DNA from: CAWEHT01 sp963808455
Lineage (GTDB): Bacteria > Chloroflexota > Anaerolineae > CG2-30-64-16
DNA: 6,230 nt
Direction of reading: 5' to 3'
Assembly: GCA_963808455.1 (NCBI GenBank)
Contig: CAWEHT010000324.1
Span: forward strand, 1-6,230
Part shown: positions 1 through 5,767 of the stretch, piece after piece
Position numbering within the stretch: position 1 is the stretch's first letter
Layout: each line of letters begins with the position of its first letter
Translations under genes and position numbers: made by a program
Notes under the pieces: model-generated
The model's input: the letters and a program-made list of their open reading frames with translations, nothing else
What the model was told of the DNA's origin: nothing
The model's database searches: none

Positions 1-522
1 GTAGTTAAGCATCATTGTGGAGATGATCTCGTTGACACGGAAGCGCACCTTCAGCCAGCCCGAAAGCCCGCCCAGCAGCATGCCGCCGGCCATCGCGAAG
101 ATCAGCACCAGCACGAAGAACAGCGGGCGTGGCAACCCGCTGAACAGGGTGAATGCCAAAAATCCTGCCGCGCCGCCGGCAATCAGCTGGCCTTCCTGGC
201 CGATATTCCAGATCTTGGCCCGGAAGGCTATGATCGTGGACAGGCCGGTCAGGATCAGCGTTGACGCCCGGACCATAGTCTCCAGCCAGGCTTGCCAGCT
301 CCCGAAGGCGCCCACGAAGAGGGCGACGAAGGCCCCAATGACGTTGACACCGGCAATCACGAGGAGGAGGCCGGAGATCACCAGCGCGGCCAAGATGGCG
401 ATGAGGACGCACACCAATTGCCACAGCCGGCCCACCTCCTCCCGCGGCTTCAAGCTCCAGCCAGACCTGGCGGCCAAAGCCCGGCGGGCAGCCGCTGAAA
501 GCGATTCCTCATGGTCAGTCAT
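1..522 (-). CDS. BMP-type ABC transporter permease, first 174 residues (partial)
   Basis: This is the inner-membrane permease of a BMP/nucleoside-type ABC importer (YufP/NupP-like family). The frame is open from an ATG at 522 to the left window edge with no stop, so the C-terminal half is missing; the family is usually about 350 residues. Residues 1-33 are a charged cytoplasmic N-terminus, followed by a strongly hydrophobic segment at about 34-72. Residues 101-120 (RAKIWNIGQEGQLIAGGAAG) are the conserved block of this family, another hydrophobic stretch follows at 134-152, and VNEIISTMMLNY ends the window. The ATG overlaps the TGA of the upstream ATPase gene by 4 bp (ATGA), implying translational coupling. 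A second permease would be expected further left, outside the window. The ligand cannot be told from this part. Confidence 0.92.
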   Translation of the reverse strand, partial: MTDHEESLSAAARRALAARSGWSLKPREEVGRLWQLVCVLIAILAALVISGLLLVIAGVNVIGAFVALFVGAFGSWQAWLETMVRASTLILTGLSTIIAFRAKIWNIGQEGQLIAGGAAGFLAFTLFSGLPRPLFFVLVLIFAMAGGMLLGGLSGWLKVRFRVNEIISTMMLNY

Positions 523-2039
523 GCTGTCTCATCCTCGCACCCCGCCATCAGCAGACCGATCTGCTCCAATCTAGCCTCGCTTGCCTCGAACACGCCCATG
601 ACCCGGCCCTTGAACAGGACGGCGACCCGGTCCGAGAGGTCGAGGGTCTCGTCGAGATCCTCCGAAGCGAGGAGGATACCCACCCCTTCGGCGCGCTTCT
701 CGAGCAGGCGGTGATGGACATATTCGATCACACCCACGTCGAGGCCGCGGGTCGGTTGGTTGGCCAGCAGACATTGCGGGCACATCGCCAGCTCGCGCGC
801 CAGGATCACCTTCTGGATGTTGCCGCCCGAGAGATGCCTCGTGGGCTGCTCCAGGGAACGTGCCTTGATGTCAAAGGTCGACACACAGTTGCGGGCAAAT
901 TCTCGGATCTGCCGGAAGTTGAGAAATGGCCCGCCTCGAAATAGCTTGGAACGCTGCTGGCCGAGTACCAGGTTCTCGCTCACGCTGAAGTCGGGCACCA
1001 GGCCCTCGTGCAGGCGGTCTTCTGGCACGTGACCCATCCCGCGTCTCATGATGTAACCCGCAGGCCGATTCGTGATTTCCTCTCCCTGCAGGAAAACGTG
1101 GCCGGCTGTGGCTTTGCGCACGCCGGCTACGACCTCGAACAGCTCCTTGGCGCCGTTGCCCGAAATGGCGGCAAGGCCGAGGATCTCACCCCGCCTCAGC
1201 TCCAGCGAGACCCCGCAGACGGCCCCCTGGCCCTTGTCGCCCAGCGCATGCAGGTCGCGGATTTCCAGCACCGTCTTGGTGCCCGGCGCGCAGTCCTTGT
1301 GAATGTTGAAGATCACTTCTCGGCCGACCATCATCCGGGCCAATTCGGCCTTGCTGACGTCGGCCGTTTCCACAGTGGCCACAAATCTGCCGCGCCGCAG
1401 CACCGTAACGCGGGTCTGACACTCGTTTGACCTCGTCCAACCGGTGGGTGATGAGCAGGATCGACAGGCCCCGGTTCGTCATCTCGCGGATCGTGGTGAA
1501 GAAGCGTTCCGTTTCGGGGGGCGTGAGGACGGCGGTAGGCTCGTCCAGGATCAACAATTCCGAGCCCAGATAGAGGGCTTTGAGGATCTCGACCCATTGC
1601 TGCTCGCCGACCGAGAGTTGCCAGACCCGCGGTGCAGATCGAGCTGGATGCCGTACTCGCGGCAGATCTTCTGGAGTGTCTCCTCAGTTTGCCTGAGGTC
1701 GGGCAGGACCGGAGCGCGTGGGGCACCGACGATGACGTTTTCGATCACCGTCAAAGGTGGCACCAGGGCGAAGTGCTGGTGCACCATGCCGATGCCCAGA
1801 TGCATGGCATCGCTGGGCGATGTCAGCTTGACGGGCTTGCCTCGAATATAGATCTGGCCCGCGTCCGGTTTATAGAAGCCGTACAGGCATTCGGCCAGGG
1901 TCGATTTGCCGGCGCCGTTCTCCCCGAGGAGGCAGTGGATCTCTCCCTTGCGCACGTCCATCGAGATAGCGTCGTTGGCAACGACCTGGCCGAACTGCTT
2001 GGTGAGGGCTTCGACACGCAGAATTGATGTCGTTTCCAT
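519..2039 (-). pseudogene. BMP-type ABC transporter ATPase (two ABC domains), interrupted by two compensating frameshifts
   Basis: This is the cytoplasmic energy-coupling subunit of the BMP-type importer, similar to YufO/NupO and RbsA-like double ATPases. It starts at ATG 2039 (METTSILRVEAL). Domain 1 has Walker A GENGAGKST (39-47), Q-loop MVHQH, signature LSVGEQQ, Walker B LLILDEPTAVLTP and H-loop ITHRL. Domain 2 has the degenerate Walker A usual in this family (SGNGAKEL), signature LSGGNIQK and Walker B LLANQPTRGLDVG. The frame changes near 1627-1632 (one base apparently missing) and near 1411-1414 (one C apparently extra). The two cancel, and the span of 1521 bases gives 506 residues, normal for the family. 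Every motif survives, so a working gene with sequencing errors is more likely than a decayed one. It begins 23 bases after the bmpA stop, with no strong ribosome site, and overlaps the permease start. Confidence 0.9.
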
Positions 2040-2062
2040 GCGTTCGCGCCCGTATTCCCGTT

Positions 2063-3233
2063 CTAGCTGTCGGACTTTGGCGTGTTGACGTTGAGCGGCA
2101 CCGTGAACTTGCCGCTCATGATGTCGGCCTGCTTGGACGAGATCATGTCCAGCACGTCCTTGGGTATCTGGGCGTCGAAACCATGCCATGGCCCCAGCGC
2201 TGACCCGCCCTGCTGCATATTGAACCAGATCGGCGTGGCGTTGCCATTGAAGGGCTGGCCCCCTGCCGCGTGCGCCCACCACTGGTCGAGGACCCAATTG
2301 ATGGAAGGTATCCCATCCGGCTACGGTGCTGTTAGGCACGTTCTTGGGCGCGAGGGAATTCTGGTCACCGAAGTTGCCAAAACACATGATGTTCTTGTCT
2401 GTGCAGGCTTGCCACCCATCGGCGAGCTGCAGCACATAATCGACGCCTGCCGCCGCCTGAGCGTTGGTTGCTTCCGCGCCTTTGACCGGATCGTACCAGC
2501 TCTGGATGAACGATACCGTCGCCTTCACCTGAGGGTTGACATCCTTGGCACCCTGGAAGAACGCATTGATCTCGTCGTTGACGTCATCGGCTTCGAACGT
2601 GCCCACTGCTCCCACGCGGTTGGTCTTGGTCATCTTGCCGGCCAGCATGCCCAGCAGGTAAGCCGGTTCGTGGACACGCATGTACGTCCAGTACTGGTTC
2701 TTGCCCAGGCCGCGGTTGCCCGAGCCCTGCACGACGAACATCACGTTCGGGAACTTGTCCATCACCTTTTCTACCTGATCAGAATAGGTGCTGGTAGTCC
2801 ACACGATATCGTACTTGCCACTTTGGGCATAGTTCTGGATGACGGGCGTGGCGTCATCCCCATAGGTGTTGTCGGTCACCTGATAGGTGATGTTGAGACC
2901 GTGAGGCTTTGCGGCCTTGACGCGATCCATGGCCTTCAGGAATTGGGCGTCCCATTGGCTTTCCAGATCGCAACAGGTGATCACGGCGATGCGCAAATCC
3001 TTGGGTCCCGAGGCCGACGGTGCAGCCGTCGGCTGGGCTGCGATCTGCTGCGGGGCCGAGGTGGGAGGCGCGGCAGTTGGCTGAACCTCTGTGGATGGCG
3101 CGGCGGTGGGTTGGGCCGCAGCGGGCGCGGCGGTGGGTGCTTGCGTTGCAGGCGCCTGCGGCGCAGCGCACGACGCGAGAACGACGGCCAGGAGCAACAC
3201 GGAGATAAGGGTGAAGTGCCTTCTCTGTACCAT
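2063..3233 (-). pseudogene. BMP-family substrate-binding lipoprotein (BmpA/Med-like), one frameshift near the C-terminus
   Basis: This is the extracytoplasmic ligand-binding protein of the ABC importer encoded downstream. The ATG at 3233 follows AAAGGAGG at 3240-3247 with 6 bases between, a strong start signal. Residues 1-21 are a lipoprotein signal peptide with lipobox LASC, placing the lipid on Cys22. Residues 23-77 are a low-complexity Ala/Pro/Thr/Gln linker containing repeated QPTAAP units. The periplasmic-binding fold starts at about 78 (GPKDLRIAVITCC), with DIVWTTSTYSDQ, FPNVMFVVQGSG and EPAYLLGMLAGKMTKTNRVGAVG typical of the BMP family. After GWDTF (residue about 310) one extra base, probably in the GG/CC at 2303-2304, shifts the frame. 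The proper continuation (NWVLDQWWAHAAGGQPFNG to PLNVNTPKSDS) ends at TAG 2063. The repaired protein has about 389 residues. BMP proteins often bind nucleosides, but this ligand is unknown. Confidence 0.9.
3003..3167 (-). repeat. Low-complexity linker coding repeat (QPTAAP-type units) in bmpA
   Basis: These codons for residues 23-77 of the binding lipoprotein encode imperfect repeats of (Q)(A)PTAAP between the lipidated cysteine and the folded domain. Such long Ala/Pro/Thr spacers are frequent in Chloroflexota lipoproteins and probably hold the binding domain away from the membrane. The lineage hint is inference from general familiarity, not a search. Confidence 0.75.
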
Positions 3234-3239
3234 TGCCTG

Positions 3240-3247
3240 CCTCCTTT
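3240..3247 (-). promoter_or_regulatory. Strong ribosome binding site of bmpA
   Basis: AAAGGAGG lies 6 bases upstream of the ATG at 3233. It fixes the start of the lipoprotein and argues against the longer in-frame reading that begins near 3320. Confidence 0.8.
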
Positions 3248-3318
3248 GAACTGGTAGCCGAGAGGACTCAGCGAAAAGGCCCGGACTGCCCAGCAGACGC
3301 AGCCAGCGCGACCTTGCC

Positions 3319-3376
3319 ACAACAAACGGCCCGTCCGGAAGGGCCTCGTTGACGGGCGCCAGGCTATTCTGGCGCC
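3319..3376 (-). promoter_or_regulatory. Cluster of mutually exclusive hairpins between mtmB-like gene and bmpA (terminator or attenuator candidate)
   Basis: Three inverted repeats lie in the spacer. The first pairs 3355-3362 with 3369-3376 (GGCGCCAG/CTGGCGCC, 6-base loop). The second pairs 3329-3335 with 3351-3357 (GCCCGTC/GACGGGC, 15-base loop). The third pairs 3328-3332 with 3341-3345 (GGCCC/GGGCC). The second shares bases with both others, so they cannot all form together. On the minus strand the second and third are followed by GTTTGTTGT, a weak U-rich tail like that of an intrinsic terminator. The set could end transcription after the methyltransferase gene or modulate read-through into the transporter genes. 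No known riboswitch class was recognised. Confidence 0.4.
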
Positions 3377-3402
3377 TTCGGTTTTGTCACATGAACTCCC
3401 GC

Positions 3403-4308
3403 TTAGTGCAGAGGCAAACCCCAGCCCCTTACTTCGGCTTTCACCTCCTCATAGAGTGCCAGCCACGGCTGGCGAGGGCTCAAAGTGTTGACGTCATAGA
3501 CTTCCTGGAACGGCAAACCGTAAGGCTTTCCCGGCAACTCGCCGGCGTAATGCTCATAGGCGCGGCGCGCGATCGCATCGGCCTGCGCACGATCCAACTG
3601 CGCCGCGGCCCGCATCACCTCGCCGTCGAAGCGCGCTTCCAACCCGCTCACATGGCCGGCGATGGCGCCGGTGGCGGAACGGGGGCCGAGGATGCGGCTG
3701 CAGCCCGAAGCCGTCGCCATGGTCGTAAAAGCCACGCACTCGTAGAGCAACGTCGGCGTGCCAGGCCCACCCACCGGTGTGACCGTCAGGTTGGTCAGCA
3801 AGTGCGTGTTGCGGGCCAGCGCCTGGAAGGCCACGCTGGTTGCCTGCATGACCTCGCGGCCAGTATCGTTGAAAAGAAACGGGTGCGTGGGAGAAGATCC
3901 ACAACAGGTCGCCATGAAGATCGCGCTCAGGGCGAGCATGGCTGCCGCGATCAGGACGGCCTGCCCATCGCTGCCTCCCCCCAGTCCCCCGTAGATCGGG
4001 TTGGCGTACGGATCGACGATGCCTCCGGTGCGGACAGTATGCGCCAGTTTGTTGAGAATGTCGAAATTCGCCTTGAGCTCGGAGATGACGCCAAACGTGT
4101 GGAGGTCGCTTGTGGCCAGGCCCGGCGGGTGCGCCGCAGAAAGCTGGCCGGCGGCGCTCATGCTCATCATCAGGCCAGTCCAGGCCATGCCCGGCCTGCC
4201 GGCCTGGTGGAGGGCTTGGCGCATCAGGTTGACCTCTTCCCAGGCGGCCAGGACCTCGGAGGGCGAGCCCACGCGGATCTCCTGCCCACGCTTGAAGCGA
4301 TCGTTCAC
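3403..4308 (-). CDS. MtmB-like corrinoid methyltransferase homologue, short, without pyrrolysine
   Basis: This is a homologue of monomethylamine:corrinoid methyltransferase, a TIM-barrel enzyme that moves a methyl group to a corrinoid protein. The GTG at 4308 follows GGGAGG (4313-4318) with 4 bases between and overlaps the upstream TGA by 4 bp, giving 301 residues; no start further upstream looks credible. From residue 14 the protein aligns almost without gaps to Methanosarcina MtmB (recalled from memory, offset 158): GSPSEVLAA, AGRPGM, NPIYGG, TASG, GLEAR, GEVMRA and PFQEVYDV all match. About 157 N-terminal residues of the usual 458 are missing. The pyrrolysine position (202) is Thr44 (codon 4177-4179), and MtmB Glu229, Glu259, Gln333 and Tyr335 correspond to Thr71, Tyr101, Thr175 and Thr177. 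The substrate is thus probably not monomethylamine. It could be a new methyltransferase subfamily or a truncated relic, although its frame is intact. Confidence 0.85.
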   Translation of the reverse strand: MNDRFKRGQEIRVGSPSEVLAAWEEVNLMRQALHQAGRPGMAWTGLMMSMSAAGQLSAAHPPGLATSDLHTFGVISELKANFDILNKLAHTVRTGGIVDPYANPIYGGLGGGSDGQAVLIAAAMLALSAIFMATCCGSSPTHPFLFNDTGREVMQATSVAFQALARNTHLLTNLTVTPVGGPGTPTLLYECVAFTTMATASGCSRILGPRSATGAIAGHVSGLEARFDGEVMRAAAQLDRAQADAIARRAYEHYAGELPGKPYGLPFQEVYDVNTLSPRQPWLALYEEVKAEVRGWGLPLH

Positions 4309-4964
4309 GCTGCCTCCCGAGCGACCAGGGACTTGCAGAGCTCGACCGCTGCGGCCGCATCGCCGGCGTAGCCGTCGGCACCCACGGCGCTCGCCCATTC
4401 CTCGGTGACTGCCCCGCCGCCCACGATCAGGCGACAGCGTCCCCGCATGCCCATTTCACGGAACAAGTTGACGGTTCTGCGGGCGGCAGGCAGGGTCGTG
4501 GTCATCAACGCCGAGAGGGCGACGATGTCGCAGCCGCTCTCCTGAGCGGTCGAAAGGAAGAGGCTGGGCTTCACGTCCTTGCCCACGTTGACCACCCGAA
4601 AGCCGTGCGCCGCCAGGAGGGCGCTGACGATGTTCTTGCCAATGTCGTGGATGTCGCCTTCGACGGTGCCGAGCACGACGGTGCCCAGGGTGACCGGCGC
4701 CAGCCCCGCCCGGCGCGTTGCGTCTTCCACGATCGCCGTGACGTGGCCGGCGGCCTCGCCGGCCATCATCAGCTCGGGGAGGTAGATCTCAAAATTCTGG
4801 AACCTCTGGCCGACCTCGGTCAGGGTTGGCACCAACACTTCCGTGACGAGGGCCAGGGGCGCGGCGCCAAGGTCAAGCGCCTGCCGCGCCAGGGCCGCCG
4901 CAGCCTCGCTTTCGCCGTTGCGCAACGCTTCAGCCAGGTCCTCCCGCACCTTAGGGCTCGTCAA
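4305..4964 (-). CDS. Corrinoid (cobalamin-binding) protein of the MtmC/MttC/MtbC type
   Basis: This small cytoplasmic protein carries a methyl group on its corrinoid cofactor between a substrate:corrinoid methyltransferase and a second methyltransferase. At 219 residues it is full length for the family. The N-terminal helical cap (1-85) includes EVGQRFQNFEIYLPELMMAGE. The B12-binding Rossmann domain carries the cobalt-ligand motif DxHxxG as GDIHDIGKN (Asp104, His106, Gly109), with SALMTTT at 151-157 and VGGGAVTEEWASAVGADGYAGDA at the end. No frameshift is seen. The adjacent, overlapping MtmB-like gene is the obvious partner. The start is uncertain: the leftmost possible codon is TTG 4964, which overlaps the TGA of the transposase fragment and has no ribosome site, so the native start and promoter were probably lost or replaced. 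GTG 4949 is an alternative that would remove five residues. Confidence 0.93.
   Translation of the reverse strand: MTSPKVREDLAEALRNGESEAAAALARQALDLGAAPLALVTEVLVPTLTEVGQRFQNFEIYLPELMMAGEAAGHVTAIVEDATRRAGLAPVTLGTVVLGTVEGDIHDIGKNIVSALLAAHGFRVVNVGKDVKPSLFLSTAQESGCDIVALSALMTTTLPAARRTVNLFREMGMRGRCRLIVGGGAVTEEWASAVGADGYAGDAAAAVELCKSLVAREAA
4313..4318 (-). promoter_or_regulatory. Ribosome binding site deciding the GTG start of the MtmB-like gene
   Basis: GGGAGG sits 4 bases upstream of GTG 4308 inside the last codons of the corrinoid-protein gene. With the GTGA overlap it supports the 301-residue start. Confidence 0.65.
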
Positions 4965-5206
4965 GGAATAATCGTATCATTTGATACGGTTCGTGGCGAG
5001 ATGACGTAGTTCCATTCGCCATGGAAATCGTCAGGTTGTAAGCTAACTTGAGCCAGTTCGTCGTCGGAGATCCCAATACCCTTGGGATAGGTCCCTGTAT
5101 CCAGCTCACAGCGGACTTTGAGACCAGTCGTGGTCGTCGTGGCGGCAATCAAGTTGACCATCACCTCGTGACTGATCAGCGGCTTGCCGCGCCAGTTCTG
5201 GGCGAC
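4961..5206 (-). pseudogene. C-terminal fragment of an ISAzo13-family (Rhodopirellula-type DDE) transposase
   Basis: About 81 codons match the end of ISAzo13-family transposases: NWRGKPLISHEVMVNLIAAT, then TGLKVRCELDTGTYPKGI, then FHGEWNYVISP, ending at TGA 4961. The recognition is from memory of the family. The much longer N-terminal part, with most of the DDE catalytic domain, is absent. Reading upstream runs straight into nadD sequence, so the fragment cannot transpose. Its stop codon shares bases with the TTG proposed for the corrinoid gene, so the end of the original element probably lies at about 4965-4990, immediately before that gene. Confidence 0.8.
4973..4988. repeat. Short near-palindrome close to the insertion-sequence end
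   Basis: CGTATCA and TGATACG are perfectly complementary arms separated by TT. They lie inside the last codons of the transposase fragment and next to its stop. This could be part of a terminal repeat of the element or a protein binding site. No matching opposite end was found in the window to confirm a terminal repeat. Confidence 0.5.
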
Positions 5207-5765
5207 GCGGCCACGAACGGCGGCACGAGGTGTTCAATGGGCAACCCCGCCTTCACGCGCTCGCGGATTTGCGACGACGAAACCGCCAATGGAAAACCTT
5301 TCAACGTTCGCCCGTGAAATGGCGGTGGGAAATTCACCGGTCCTTCGCCTGGGCGCGGCGTGACCACAAACTGCGCCAGCCGCGCCAGTTCATTGGCCTC
5401 GCGCCATTCATTGAGTTTGGCCACATTGTCCGCGCCGATGAGATAAAACAACTCCGCCCGCGGAAATCGGTTTGCATAATCGCGCACGGTTTCGATGGTG
5501 TAGGAAACGCCGCCGCGCCGGACTTCCTGTTCGTCAACTTCGCAATTCGTTTTGCCCGCGAGCGCGAGCCGGAGCAATCGCAGCCGGCGGGATCGGGGCT
5601 GCGGGCTTGTTTTCCGGCTTGAATGGCGATTGCGCCGCCGGAATGAAGAACAGCCGGTCCAAACCCAGTTCCTCGAATGGCCGCCTGCGCGACGAGCAGG
5701 TGGCCGAAATGGACCGGGTCAAACGAACCGCCAAAAAAACAAACCGATTTTGTGTTCAGGTTCAA
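5176..5765 (-). pseudogene. nadD: Nicotinate-nucleotide adenylyltransferase, two frameshifts and a chimeric C-terminus
   Basis: NadD joins nicotinate mononucleotide and ATP to form deamido-NAD in the cytoplasm, a core step of NAD synthesis. The first frame has the nucleotidyl-transfer motif FFGGSFDPVHFGHLLVAQA. After a shift near 5675-5684 comes FEELGLDRLFFIPAAQSPFKPENKP. After another near 5594-5604 comes LLRLALAGKTNCEVDEQEVRRGGVSYTIETVRDY, then LFYLIGADN, QFVVTPRPGE and VSSSQIRERVKAGLPIEHLVPPFVA. Both shifts look like one extra base (or two missing). The true sequence stops after VPPFVA (about 5209). The final residues to TGA 5176 are transposase DNA read in another frame, replacing the usual last helix. 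The start is TTG 5765, since an in-frame TGA lies four codons upstream; it follows the MFS stop by two bases. Confidence 0.88.
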
Positions 5766-5767
5766 AT

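Noticed and set aside
1411..1632. Programmed ribosomal frameshifting in the ATPase gene
   Set aside because: Double ABC ATPases of this family are ordinary single frames, there is no classic slippery heptamer, and two cancelling shifts are better explained by sequence error.
2082..3257. A 391-codon plus-strand open frame opposite bmpA
   Set aside because: It mirrors GC-rich coding sequence on the other strand, and its product (Arg/Gly-rich, no domain) matches nothing. The minus strand carries clear BMP-family sequence.
3403..4308. Pyrrolysine (in-frame TAG) in the MtmB-like gene
   Set aside because: The frame has no internal TAG, and the equivalent codon is ACT (Thr). No pyrrolysine genes are present in the window.
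3349..4371. A 340-codon plus-strand open frame opposite the MtmB-like gene
   Set aside because: It is a shadow of the minus-strand gene; its product is Arg/Ala-rich with no recognisable motif.
4309..4398. In-frame N-terminal extension of the MtmB-like protein to an upstream ATG
   Set aside because: The extension is Arg/Gly-rich, lies fully inside the corrinoid coding region in another frame, and does not resemble MtmB residues before 157. The GTG with a ribosome site is better.
4955..4970. TTGACG as a -35 promoter box at the insertion-sequence end
   Set aside because: It lies on the start codon of the corrinoid gene, inside coding sequence, and no suitable -10 follows at the right distance.
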